From Drechslerella dactyloides (lineage: Eukaryota > Ascomycota > Orbiliomycetes > Orbiliales > Orbiliaceae): 64,000 bases of DNA. The position numbers and the translations under genes were made by a program. The notes below the pieces were generated by a model, which was given only the letters and a program-made list of their open reading frames with translations, ran no database searches and had not been told where the DNA came from. The stretch covers positions 1,178,001 to 1,242,000 of the forward strand of contig JAGTWJ010000006.1 in NCBI GenBank assembly GCA_020064725.1, read 5' to 3'. Each line of letters opens with the position of its first letter. Within the stretch, counting starts at the first letter, position 1. Of this stretch, positions 35,571 to 45,119 are shown piece after piece.

Positions 35571-37061
35571 CTATAACCCGCTGCTGTCATCGTTGCTCGC
35601 CATGGTATCCGTGCTGCTGCTGCCCGTGCCGGAAGCCCGTGTGGGCGGCCGCCGCCTGAGCTTGACGTCCATCGACGCCTTCTCTCTGTCTAAATCCTCA
35701 ATGTTGCTGGTGCTCCCGTGCTGTCGTAGCGTCGTGCTCTTCCGCCGAACGACGCGCGTGCGGCCCCTTGATGAGGTCCCGCGCAGCGTGGCGTCCAGGT
35801 CGGTCGAAGTGCTAACAGCGGCCGTCGCAGCGCTGCTTTTCGCACGCGGCCGCAAAGGCGTGCCTGACGATATCGACGGCTTTCGCACCGGCCGGCCGCT
35901 GATACCGGGGAACGCCGGGCCCGTTGGCGTTACGTTGCCGCCGCTTGAGGAAAACGCCGCGCCGACGACAATGCCATGGCTGTTCATGGGCGGCAGCTGG
36001 CCCGTCTCGTGCAGGCTCGTCTTGATGGCCTGCACTTCCAGCGCGCGCCGCTCGTTCTCCTTCTCCCAGTACTCGGAGCGGTAGATCTCCCAGCCCTCGC
36101 GAAAGTCGGCGGAGAAGTGCTTCGCGAGGATGACCAGCTTGACCCGCTCCCCGGAATCGAGGTAGTCGTCCGGGTCGAAGACGTCCGGCACCGGCACCGG
36201 CGTCCGGGTGTTCGTCATCGCGCGCTGGGCGAGCGCGACGTCCGCGGCGGACCTCGGCGGCGGCGTCCCCGGCGTCCCCGGCAGCGTATTCGTGCCTCGG
36301 GACCCCATTGACCGCGTAGAAGCGTTGGAATGGCCTCTCCCGCGAACGTGCTGGTGGATGTGCCGGGGCGGCGGCACGCGCTTCAATCCGACGGAGTACA
36401 CCCAGCCGAGCGGGTGCCGCTTCGCAATGATCTCCATCCAGTCTCTCATCCGCTGGGAGAAGCTGCGGTTGACGACGACGAGCTTGACGTTGAACATGCG
36501 CAGGCCCTTGTTGACGTTGCCGACGAGGCGGCGCGGCCAGATCATCGTCTTGGCGTAGAGGCCGCTCATCCAGAACAGCAGACCCGTCACGATGCCGCCG
36601 AGCAGACAGAGCTTCTGGAACGTCGAGATGATGCTGTACGGCGACGGGCCGACGATGTAGACCGCGTTGAAAAAGTAACCCGTCCACAGACACAGCACGA
36701 TCAGAAAGACGGTGTATTTCCGCCGCCGGAGATGCAGGCGGTGGTACTGCGCGCGCAGCGAGGCCTCGAGGATGATGAGGTTGAGGTATATCGTCGGCGG
36801 AGACGTCGGATGCGAGTCCAGCGGGTTCGGCGGGGGGACGGACGCGGGCGGGTGGCCGTGGCTGGCGTCCGGGTGGGCGACGTGGATGGAGGGCGTCTGG
36901 ACGTAGGCGGTCGCGACGCGGGCGGCCTTGGAGCCGACGGCCGGGGAGCCCTTGATGATCTGGTCGAGGCGGGACTCCTGGCCGGTGCCGACGTTGGAAG
37001 GGGGGAGGTCGCCGCTGTCGTCGTCGCCGTCGTCGGCGGGGCGCGAGGGGGGCGAGGCCAT
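35571..37061 (-). CDS. SPO7: Spo7-like regulatory subunit of the Nem1-Spo7 phosphatase
   Basis: Single exon, 496 aa. The Spo7 core starts with the diagnostic TIYLNLIILEASLRAQYHRL (about residues 90-109), followed by two membrane segments at about 117-137 (YTVFLIVLCLWTGYFFNAVYI) and 150-170. The conserved tail FNVKLVVVNRSFSQRMRDWM and HPLGWVYSVGLKRVPPP follows. Nem1-Spo7 sits in the nuclear/ER membrane and dephosphorylates the lipin Pah1, turning phosphatidic acid into diacylglycerol for storage lipid. The protein is longer than yeast Spo7, with disordered ends: about 85 residues before the core and about 130 basic, serine-rich residues at the C terminus. It is transcribed divergently from the lipid hydrolase gene at 37940. 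Confidence 0.92.
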   Translation of the reverse strand: MASPPSRPADDGDDDSGDLPPSNVGTGQESRLDQIIKGSPAVGSKAARVATAYVQTPSIHVAHPDASHGHPPASVPPPNPLDSHPTSPPTIYLNLIILEASLRAQYHRLHLRRRKYTVFLIVLCLWTGYFFNAVYIVGPSPYSIISTFQKLCLLGGIVTGLLFWMSGLYAKTMIWPRRLVGNVNKGLRMFNVKLVVVNRSFSQRMRDWMEIIAKRHPLGWVYSVGLKRVPPPRHIHQHVRGRGHSNASTRSMGSRGTNTLPGTPGTPPPRSAADVALAQRAMTNTRTPVPVPDVFDPDDYLDSGERVKLVILAKHFSADFREGWEIYRSEYWEKENERRALEVQAIKTSLHETGQLPPMNSHGIVVGAAFSSSGGNVTPTGPAFPGISGRPVRKPSISSGTPLRPRAKSSAATAAVSTSTDLDATLRGTSSRGRTRVVRRKSTTLRQHGSTSNIEDLDREKASMDVKLRRRPPTRASGTGSSSTDTMASNDDSSGL

Positions 37062-37774
37062 GGCCGGGGTCGTGGGAGGGTATGGGGGCCACGTGGAACG
37101 GTAGGTGGAATGCAGGCGTGCTCAAAGGAAATTCGTCTCGATCATGGGCGGCTCTGCGGTAGCAAGGCTAGCAAAGCATGGAGTCTTGCCATTAGCGAGC
37201 TGTGACGAGACACGCGAAAGGTCGGTGAGTGGCGTCTACGGCAGGACCATGCCGGGTCCGGGCGACGTCACGTCGATGGCGGTGATATCTGGACGACGGA
37301 TGACGGATGGTGGTGGTGATGGTGACGATTGAAGTGGCAGCGGGAGAAGTTCGACGTGATGTCGTCAGAAGCAGCACTTAGCACTTCGTACGTGGACGCA
37401 GGGAGCTCAACAGAAACAGAAGCGGCTTAGTCAGGGCGTCGTAATTCGGCGGGCAGTCCGACGGAGCTTAAAGACCAAATTCGCCCCGAAGCCCGAGCCC
37501 GAGGCTGAGCATCCCGAGAAGACTGCAAGAAGATTGTATTCCGGAGAGGGCAAGGCGGCGGACTTACGTGGAGATAGCGGCGGAATGCGCACGGCGATGC
37601 AGCCGGATGACACAGCAATGAAACGACGGAACGGAATCCATCAATCCCGCCGACTGTCGATTGTATAAAAGGCCTCCATCATCGTAGCCGTACAGTCATC
37701 CGCATTCTCCTTCCGGTGCAATACAATACGATCTCTCCAGTACAATATAATCTCTCCTCGCAACAGTATCAAAG
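37062..37774. other. Divergent promoter between Spo7 and the CGI-58/Cld1-like gene
   Basis: No coding sequence supported. It holds a good TATA box facing the plus-strand gene (37664-37670). Short GGT/GAT repeats lie near 37300. Confidence 0.6.
37664..37670 (+). promoter_or_regulatory. TATA box (TATAAAA) of the CGI-58/Cld1-like gene
   Basis: TATAAAA in the context TTGTATAAAAGGCC. Transcription would be expected to start near 37695-37705. No ATG occurs between there and 37940. Confidence 0.65.
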
Positions 37775-37939
37775 GTGGCCAAGATACCGCCGCGTACTCC
37801 ATTCAAGCTGCTTCGACGACAGGCAAGTCTGGCATCGAGACTACTTCGACGACCGCGCAACCTCCGCCTCAACATCTCCCCACGCTCGACTTCCACCCTC
37901 GCGTACTCCCACGCCGATACCCCCAGCAGACACCTCGCG
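37775..37939 (+). other. AUG-less in-frame N-terminal extension, mitochondrial-presequence-like
   Basis: The frame of the downstream hydrolase stays open from after a TAA at 37748-37750 up to its first ATG at 37940. From GTG at 37775 the 55 codons read VAKIPPRTPFKLLRRQASLA and onward: about 10 Arg, 2 Lys and only one Asp, with RLLRRP repeats. That composition is typical of a mitochondrial presequence. The GTG has A at -3 and G at +4. An ATA three codons later is another near-cognate start. Expression is inferred, not seen. Confidence 0.5.
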
Positions 37940-39345
37940 ATGGCCATGGACTCCGCCGACACCAGGGCGCAGGAGCCCGAAGCCGAGCGGGTGCGGCTTC
38001 CCAAGAACCTCTTCCCGCTCGAATACGGCAAGGCCTTCTCGCAATGGGTAACTCCTCCTTCCATTACTACACACACGCATATTCGCGATACTGGATAGAT
38101 GGATGCTAATTACGATAATGATGGTAGTGGTCCGGAGTGACGCCTGCCGCCGCGGAAGCGTCGGTGCTGCAGTTCATCCCCTTCTACTCCAACTCCCTCA
38201 AGCCCGCCGTCGGCCACGAAGCCGATAAACCAGACCACACGTCCCCGCCGCTCGAGTCCTCCGACGACCGCATCTGCGCATCGCACGAAGTACCGCTGTC
38301 GAACCCGAAGCAATACCTCAACGAATTCTCGATAACACGGCCGTCCTGCGCTGCCGCCGAAAAGCACAATCTGGTGATACTACACGGGTACGGTGCCGGG
38401 TTGGGCTTTTTCTACAAGAACTTTGACGCGCTGTCCAAACGGGCTGGCTGGTCGCTGTACGCGCTCGATCTGCTGGGCATGGGGCGGTCCGCGCGCCCGC
38501 ACTTCAAGATCCACGCGCACGATCGTGTCGAGAAGGTGCGGGAGGCTGAGAGCTTTTTCGTGGACAGCCTCGAGGACTGGCGGAAGGCGCGCGGGCTGGA
38601 CAAATTCACGCTGATGGGCCATTCGCTCGGCGGTTATCTTGCCGTCTGCTACGCTTTGAAATACCCGAATCGACTGGAGAAGCTCATCCTCGTCTCCCCC
38701 GTCGGCGTGCCGGAGGACCCCGGCGCTATCGCCGCGCAAATGCCAGACCAGGAGTCCGCGAGTCAAGCCGCCGCGCACCAGGCCGAGACCGCAGCCGACG
38801 CGAACGTCGGTACGGGCGAACACGCGCCACCGACGGCGGGGCGGAAGCGGCGGCAGTACCCCGGTTGGTTCACGTATCTCTGGGAATCAAACATGGTCTC
38901 CCCATTCTCGCTGGTACGATGGGGCGGGCCGCTGGGCCCCCGGTTCGTGTCCGGGTGGACGTCGCGGCGGTTCGCGTCACTGCCGGAAGCGGAGGCCGAG
39001 GCGCTGCACATGTACTCCTACCAGCTGTTCAAGCAGAAGGGCAGCGGCGAGTACGCGCTGACGTATCTGCTGGCGCCGGGTGCGTTCGCGCGGGACCCGC
39101 TGAAGAATCGGCTGTCGGGGATCCGCAAGGATTTGGAGGTCGTGTTCATGTACGGTGACGGTGACTGGATGGATGCGCATGCCGGGCGAGAGGCGGCGGA
39201 CGCGATGAAGCGGGATGGAGGGAAGTCGCGGTTTCGCGTCGTGTCGGGGGCGGGGCATCATTTGTACCTGGACAACTACGACGAGTTCAATCGGTACGTC
39301 GAGCGGGTGCTGGCCGACACCGAGCGGGAGCGGCTGGCGAGGTAA
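37940..39345 (+). CDS. Alpha/beta hydrolase, CGI-58/ABHD4-5/Cld1 family lipase or acyltransferase
   Basis: Two exons, 37940-38047 and 38128-39345 (441 aa from the first ATG), with a GTAACT donor and GGTAG acceptor. The fold is clear: oxyanion motif LHGYGAGLGFF, LDLLGMGRS, nucleophile elbow GHSLGG (S202), and GAGHHLYLDNYDEF with the H413-x4-D418 acyltransferase motif of the CGI-58 family. Unlike animal ABHD5, which lacks the serine, this protein keeps it and should be catalytically active. Yeast relatives include Cld1, the mitochondrial cardiolipin deacylase, and Ict1, a lysophosphatidic acid acyltransferase. I cannot choose between these activities from sequence. The AUG-initiated form starts at RLPKNLFPLEYGKAFSQWW and has no targeting signal, but the leader before it reads as one. 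Divergent to Spo7, another phosphatidic acid/lipid-storage gene. Confidence 0.92.
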
Positions 39346-39602
39346 TATACAGACACTCGGATGGATGGATGGGATAGAATAGGGTTGTAATGGATTTGGC
39401 GTCGGCGATAGAGTCTGCTTTACGGTGTTGCGGTGTTCTTCTTTGTTCTGTTATGTACAGTATCATTTATATAATATCAAATATTGCGGCAACAGCACCT
39501 TCGTGAAGCTTCTCCACTACTTCCTCCCACATCTTCCTCCCACACCGCCCACATTCACACCACCCACATTCTCACCACCATCAACCACCACCAACCACCA
39601 GG

Positions 39603-41036
39603 ATGTCCGTCATCATCGACGACATCGACCCAAACTTCCCAATGGAGTCCATCCTCGCCGAACCCCGCATCGGCACCGTCGACGCCTGCGCCGTCTGCAA
39701 CAACCCGACAGCCTTCCTGTGCACCTTCTGCCACGGCATCTTCTACTGCACGGACGCCCACAGCGCCCAAGACGAAGCTAATCACGCGCTCATCTGCCGC
39801 GCCGGCGCCGCGATCCCCAAGCGCCCCGTCGACACGAGTCGTAACTACATCGCCGTGCTCGTGTTTCCGGAGTTTTCGAAACAGCCGTACTACGCTTGGA
39901 CGTCGTGGAGCGTCAACGTTCACGGACGCCCGGTGTTCGATCAGAGCATGTGGTTTGGCGGCGGGTATCGGTCCTTCCCGCGGTTCATGACGGTGCACCC
40001 CGTTACCCGCCAGCCGTTTGGGAACGCCATCATGTATTTCCAGAAGGAGCACGCCGACGATAAGGCTGGTGCAGGGGAGGAGAATCTTTGCGTGTACAAT
40101 TTCACGGGGGGGAAGGGTGGCGGTGTTATCGGCCCGCTGCTGTTTCTCGCCGTGGGCCGCAGCCCGGACCGCGCGAAGGAGTGGCTCGTCAGCTTTCTCC
40201 CGTCCGACATGCCGCTTCTCCTGCACGAGCTCAAGGAGCGTACCGCCACCACTATTCAAACGGAGGTCGCCAGCGTCAAGGGGATGGTGTGCTACCCGGA
40301 CGACCCGAACAGACACTTCAACGCCGCGGACAACCACCCCAAACCAGCTACATCCGACAAGGAAGACGACAACCCCAAGATCGCGATAGAGGCACTCGAT
40401 ATCCCGGCCACCCATCCAATCTTCGCTCAAGACCTCACCCCGGACAACCCCCACATCCGCAGCCCGACCTTCGCCGCCGCCTACCGCTTTCCGATCCGCG
40501 TATACGCATTCCCATCCTACACCGGCACCCGCAACAACACCCTCGCAGCCTCCCTCTTCCCGACCACCAGTATCATAAAAGACGACCCAACCGACAGCAA
40601 CGACGCCGGCCGTCCCATCGTCACGTCCGCCTCCATCCCACCGAGTACCCTCGGCGCCGTCCTCATCGCCCGAGCCGACGGAAAGCCGCTTGAGGTCCCC
40701 CACGTCCTCCGCTTCGTCGAGTTTGGTGCGCATTTGTCAGAGCTGTGGTCCCGCTACGGCGACTACCGCGCCCGCAAAGCAGCCGAATATAAAATCACAG
40801 ACAGAATACTCGCAGGATTGGAGAGTGGCGAGATGAAGGAGGTGGATATGACGGAGGAAGATTGCAAGATGGTAACGGAGATGTACGAGAGTCTTGACCG
40901 CGATGCGTATATGGAGTATTGGGATAAGCATGCCGGTGACGGTGATGAAGGTCCGTTCGAGGGTGTCGAGAGGCCGTGGCGGAAGGGGAAAGAGAAGGCG
41001 GGTGGCAGCGACGGCTCGTTCGAGTCGGTGGATTGA
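39603..41036 (+). CDS. MYND-type zinc finger protein of unknown function
   Basis: Single exon, 477 aa, with a start in good context (CAGGATGTCC). The N terminus holds a MYND finger: C29-x2-C32-x7-C40-x2-C43-x5-C49-x3-H53-x7-H61-x3-C65. The sixth ligand, normally Cys, is His here, which could still bind zinc. MYND fingers usually bind proline-rich partner peptides. The remaining 400 residues form a soluble, globular-looking region (NYIAVLVFPEFSKQPYYAWT; FPRFMTVHPVTRQPFGNAI; GGGVIGPLLFLAVGRSPDRA) that I do not recognise, and an acidic C terminus. No SET domain is visible. The 5' flank is CACC-rich (39535-39600). Confidence 0.78.
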   Translation: MSVIIDDIDPNFPMESILAEPRIGTVDACAVCNNPTAFLCTFCHGIFYCTDAHSAQDEANHALICRAGAAIPKRPVDTSRNYIAVLVFPEFSKQPYYAWTSWSVNVHGRPVFDQSMWFGGGYRSFPRFMTVHPVTRQPFGNAIMYFQKEHADDKAGAGEENLCVYNFTGGKGGGVIGPLLFLAVGRSPDRAKEWLVSFLPSDMPLLLHELKERTATTIQTEVASVKGMVCYPDDPNRHFNAADNHPKPATSDKEDDNPKIAIEALDIPATHPIFAQDLTPDNPHIRSPTFAAAYRFPIRVYAFPSYTGTRNNTLAASLFPTTSIIKDDPTDSNDAGRPIVTSASIPPSTLGAVLIARADGKPLEVPHVLRFVEFGAHLSELWSRYGDYRARKAAEYKITDRILAGLESGEMKEVDMTEEDCKMVTEMYESLDRDAYMEYWDKHAGDGDEGPFEGVERPWRKGKEKAGGSDGSFESVD

Positions 41037-41700
41037 TCTGATACACCTCTTAATTGTGATTACGACGAGATATAATATACACTTGCGGACTTCTATTGGG
41101 TTTTGAAGGGGGGGTGGATGGTGGTATTGGAGGATTGGATTTTATTTTATCACGAGGTGGAAAGTGCGTTGTATGCAAAATGCAACAATTTTCACGATAC
41201 GCGCATTAGTGTAACATACTAGCTACAAGACGAGAGAGACACGACCGCAAACGCTTCGCTAGAGAACATTTTATTACTGAATTCAATACACAGAATAAAA
41301 ATCAAATGCGACCGAATGATAAGAAGGGGCAGATGCACACACAAGCCCGCTGTTTATACTAGGAAATATACCATTTTATGATCGAGTGTTAATAGTACTG
41401 TCCGAACTCATCCTGCTATGCAAATTACCTATATTCTGTGTAAGCACGTACTCCTAGCTCCGGCTCCTTAATCCTAACTTCCTGCATACATATTTCCAGA
41501 TAACATATCACGCTTGCATTCCATTTTATTTCGAAAAAAGACAATTTTAGTGGCGACTAGTATCATATTATTCTTACCCTTCCTTACCTACTCTGCAGAT
41601 AAAAATTCCGTCATGAGTAGTACCTACCATACCATACCTACCATCCTACCTCATAAATTCTCATCTTTATAGAGATATAATAGTAGATTTGGGTGTATTG
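41037..41700. other. Convergent intergenic region
   Basis: AT-rich 3' flanks of the MYND gene and the minus-strand membrane-protein gene, with short CTACC repeats near 41620-41650. No gene seen. Confidence 0.6.
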
Positions 41701-42558
41701 TTACTTCATGGTGGCGGCGGGAGCGACGGGCCGGCGGTTGGGTGAGAGGGTCCACACCCACTCCACGCCGCCCTTGCCCTTCTTCAACTCTCCCTCGCCG
41801 CAGGGTGCCATTTCGACGGCGAGTGTCGTCGCGTGGATTAGTATCGCGCCGCTGTATCCGGTTGCCGGACGGAGGTATACATCAACCCACACCTCCCTCC
41901 CGTCCATCCCACCGTGTCCGGTGCAGGAAGCGCACGACGGTGTGGTTATGTCGATGGACGTGATGTATGGTGATGTAGTGGAGTCAGAAGGTGGTGGGGT
42001 GTCGTGGGAGCGGAGTTCCAGCCACTTGGCGTTGTCGCCGGTGACGACCTGCGGGACGACGCGGGACGTATCGTCCGGCGCCGTTGATGAGATCCGTACC
42101 ACCGTCGCGAGGGAGAAGTAGAGGTTGTGGTCTTTGGTATTCAACGGCGGGAGTATGACGATGCGGCCGGTGAGACGCTTATCGGGAAAATGGGAGCTGT
42201 TCAACGCGGCATCGCTAACGTGCAGCGGGACGAAGCGCAGGTCGGCCGTCGTCGTCCGGGAGAAGAGGTGCGGTGGCGCCGGGGGGATTGCAGTAGTACA
42301 GGAGGAAAGAGGGCGGAGGAGGAACAGGTAGAGCGGCGTGAAGACGGCGAAGAGCAGCGTGAACAGCAGCACCGCGTGAACGAGTCGAAATGGTGAACGC
42401 GGTGGGTTGTTGTCGTCGCGTGCAGGAGTATACTTTGGCAGCAGCGGGGTCTGTTCGGATGGTTGATGGTGATGATGGTGGAGGTTGTGCTCCATGTCGC
42501 GGGGCGGGCGGGGACTGCGCAGGGGGACAATCTGGCGTAGAAAAAGCGCGGGCGCCAT
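41701..42558 (-). CDS. Hypothetical type II single-pass membrane protein
   Basis: Single exon, 285 aa. A cytosolic N-terminal tail of about 58 residues contains a His run and an EQTPLLPKY segment (an acidic dileucine-type sorting signal in many vacuolar/endosomal proteins). One membrane helix spans about residues 59-82 (VHAVLLFTLLFAVFTPLYLFLL). The remaining ~200 residues would be luminal and are beta-rich in appearance (RIVILPPLNTKDHNLYFSLA; REVWVDVYLRPATGYSGAIL), with one NSS glycosylation site. I know no named family for it. The second Met (residue 22, MEHNLHHHHH) is an alternative start. Vacuolar location is inference. Confidence 0.72.
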   Translation of the reverse strand: MAPALFLRQIVPLRSPRPPRDMEHNLHHHHHQPSEQTPLLPKYTPARDDNNPPRSPFRLVHAVLLFTLLFAVFTPLYLFLLRPLSSCTTAIPPAPPHLFSRTTTADLRFVPLHVSDAALNSSHFPDKRLTGRIVILPPLNTKDHNLYFSLATVVRISSTAPDDTSRVVPQVVTGDNAKWLELRSHDTPPPSDSTTSPYITSIDITTPSCASCTGHGGMDGREVWVDVYLRPATGYSGAILIHATTLAVEMAPCGEGELKKGKGGVEWVWTLSPNRRPVAPAATMK

Positions 42559-43711
42559 ATAAATTGTGTATCGTGTGTATAAAAGATATCTCGTGATGGT
42601 ATGATATAATGAGTTGGGTGGTGTTGGATTGTGTGGCGCGGCTGTTTCGGGCTAGCTGGGCAGCAGCCCCGCTTGGACGCCGCCGGCGTCGAATTGGATG
42701 GCGGAGAGTCCCTTTCTCTCGAAAAATCAGGGAATCGAATCCGAGCCCGCAAATAAAAAAAAAAAACGAGATAAGCGCGAGAATATATGGAATCTCCAGC
42801 GATTGGATTACAGCAGTATGATGGCAGTACGATGGCGTTAAGGGCTGTCCGCCGGAAGAAAGGAAGGGATGGGAGGAGCTATATAGCAGAGAGGGAGAAA
42901 GAAGTGTGGAGGGTGACAAGAGGTCAGGAGAACAGCCAGCAGCCCCTTCCTCCACGACGATATCGTCCGATATTATAATCATTAGCACATCGAATAGAAC
43001 AGCACAGCCAGCTGCGGGGAGCCTGGAGATAAAGACGGGCTCCGGCGGCCAGATTCGCCTGCTGCTGGCCCGGCTGATAAGCGGTGAATGCCTGCATTCT
43101 GCATGATTCCGGCGCAGCGTTTGACACAATCGCATGGAACCCACTCCGTTTTAGCGCTCACACCATCACGATATTCCATCTTCTCCCATCTTTCCTTCCC
43201 TTCTTCCCTCTTCACTTGTCTCGTGGACCAGACTGTCACATTCTTCACCTTACTGCCGGCATATATCACATTCTTATTCACAGACAATCCGCCGGATCGG
43301 TACCAATACCACCACGATTATAATCATATTATACGGCATACAGTGGTATTCCTACTCTATATATATCATGATATCACACCTCCAATCCACGACGCGAGGG
43401 CAAGAGCCTCGTCTCGTTCATACCCCTTCTCTACACCCAGCCATCGATCACATGATCACAACCCTTTCCCAAGACCGCGGAAAACATCTTGGCAGCACCG
43501 TTCGGCGTTCGACGGCATGAATATGAATATCCACCTGGAAAGATACCGACAGGTCGGTATGGAGCCAGACAAAGGTCATCGTCGGGACTATTCACATGAT
43601 CCTCAGTGCCCTACCAGCAACGTTCAAGCCTCGGACCATGATCATTGACGAGGCTTACGAATATATATAAGTACCTAAGTATATATATATATATATATAT
43701 ATAGCTAGCAC
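42559..43711. other. Intergenic region, no supported gene
   Basis: Promoter side of the type II membrane-protein gene, then mixed-composition DNA with many overlapping chance frames. Ends in the AT microsatellite next to the broken nuclease-like gene. Confidence 0.55.
43681..43702. repeat. (AT)11 microsatellite
   Basis: Uninterrupted AT dinucleotide run directly before the decayed nuclease-like gene. Confidence 0.95.
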
Positions 43712-44386
43712 GGCAAGACAACTTGACCTTCAAAGACGTCTCTCACGACGTCGCACAACTTGTCGTGGAGAGCTTAAGACACCCTAAGAATCGTGTTACA
43801 AAACACTATAGGTATGTTGCTCCAGCTTTGTTTCTGAAGACTGCACGTTCTCCGCTAACGCTGTATCGGTAGCATTGCCTATAATAGCGCGACGAGGGCT
43901 CTGACCGTCAAGATGCCCACCAGCATCCATGAGACAGGCCCTAGCTGGCTAATGAACCAGGTGCTACAATGGCAGGCAAACAACTTCGTGGTTCCGTCAT
44001 GGCACGTGACATGACCGTCATCGGGAATATGGGTACGTAGTACAATAAGCTATCAGATAGCTTACTTCCTCTGAGAATCCAGTCAGCTCATGCTAACGAG
44101 AGGATATAGAGTTCAAGAACTTCACCGGTGTCTACCAATACAGTATGAAGGAGCCCGATGGGGTTATACGACAGCATCGGCGCTGTGCCAGAGGACCTGG
44201 GACGCACCAAAGCTTCGAAGATCCTACATGAAAATCCGGATCTCGACGTGATGCGTCCATCATCATCGTACAATGAAGCCGTTCCAGCCATGTATCCGTA
44301 TGCCCCGAGACGTCCCCAGAGGGCCCCAGACACCAGAGTGAACACCAACGATCCGACAACCGTGAAACGTGTGCTGTTCAATCCTA

Positions 44387-44399
44387 ATAAGGACAAACC
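44387..44399. repeat. Left copy of 13-bp direct repeat ATAAGGACAAACC
   Basis: Identical to 44709-44721. The two copies bracket the integrase fragment and both encode KDKP in the frame of the broken gene. Confidence 0.85.
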
Positions 44400-44708
44400 T
44401 GGGAGGGCCAGCTGGTGACGCCACGCCCCATACGGGTGTCACATACCCATTGTCAAAACCGGACGCCATCGCGCTGAGGTTCGACGCCTTGCTGCACCGT
44501 CAACAGCAGGCTCTGAGGCGTATGCGCCATGATAACGTGCTCCAACAACGCCGCCTAGCATCCACGCGTTTGTCAGCCTCGGTGCCGAAGGTCGGGGACG
44601 TGGTATTGCTAAAGAACACAGCCGACCACATACCAAAGCTCAACCCGCGGGCGTTGGCTGGGTTGTTCCAGGTGTCTCGTATGGCGAAAGGGGGCAAATC
44701 TGCATGGG
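44400..44708 (+). mobile_element. Inserted LTR-retrotransposon integrase C-terminal fragment (copy A)
   Basis: Reads RFDALLHRQQQALRRMRHDN followed by PKVGDVVLLKN and GLFQVSRMAKGGKSAW (44585-44707). An arginine/glutamine-rich helix followed by a GD-V-L-KN beta-barrel start is typical of the C-terminal domain of retrotransposon integrases. It stops abruptly at 44708, where copy B continues (VIDLATG). A 13-bp direct repeat on each side marks the borders. No LTR or other element part is present. Confidence 0.6.
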
Positions 44709-44721
44709 ATAAGGACAAACC
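44709..44721. repeat. Right copy of 13-bp direct repeat ATAAGGACAAACC
   Basis: See the left copy at 44387-44399. Removing everything between the repeats would rejoin NPNKDKP to RPRILLNDDEF of the broken gene in one frame. Confidence 0.85.
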
Positions 44722-45119
44722 CCGCCCCAGAATCCTGTTAAACGACGACGAGTTTCCGGCAGTCGTGCTCGAAGCCGGATGGAGCAGTTTTGGCTCCTCA
44801 AGGCCGACGAAAAGCTCTGGTCAGTCGGGAGCGCGGGGGGTGTGCGTGTGGTCATCCTTACAAGACTGAGGAAGGCGGAGGGTGGCGTTGTTAAAGGCTT
44901 CCTTGAAGTCTCGTCCGTTCGAGCCGGAGAGACAGTCGTGCAGCGTCGAGTATGGTCTAACTCTGATCCGCAGTTCCCGAAGTGTTCCGCTGATTTCACC
45001 CCTTCTTTCTGTCGCTGTAGGAAATATGGCAAAAAACTGCCGTTCATGGCAGCAAACTGCCAGCAAGCGCAGATGGAAAGACGCGACTAGTTACCACTTC
45101 GACGCTGTATAACGTGGCA

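Larger units (their letters stand above)
43712..45070 (+). pseudogene. Decayed intron-containing nuclease-like gene (PD-(D/E)XK-type pattern)
   Basis: Pieces of one protein family read in order but in shifting frames. Exon-like parts are 43712-43811 (VSHDVAQLVVESLRHPKN), 43873-44032 (SIAYNSATRALTVKMPTSIH) and 44110 onward (FTGVYQYSMKEPDG). They are joined by normal splice signals (GTATGT...CGGTAG; GTACGT...GATATAG). A later part reads DDEFPAVVLEAGWS, then, after a frame change near 44785, EQFWLLKADEKLWSVGSAGG and VRVVILTRLRK. The pattern KEPD...EAGWSE...LW followed by VKVVIL-K is one I associate with a common fungal family of PD-(D/E)XK fold; that assignment is from memory and uncertain. At least two frameshifts and an inserted fragment (44400-44708) show it is dead. 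Retained introns argue against a retrocopy. Confidence 0.55.

Noticed and set aside
35812..37125. 437-aa minus-strand frame and 291-aa plus-strand frame overlapping Spo7
   Set aside because: High-GC shadow frames (Arg/Pro/Ala-rich). The Spo7 frame has clear family conservation.
39555..40733. 392-aa frame antisense to the MYND gene
   Set aside because: GC-rich shadow frame; the opposite strand holds an intact zinc-finger protein with a good start context.
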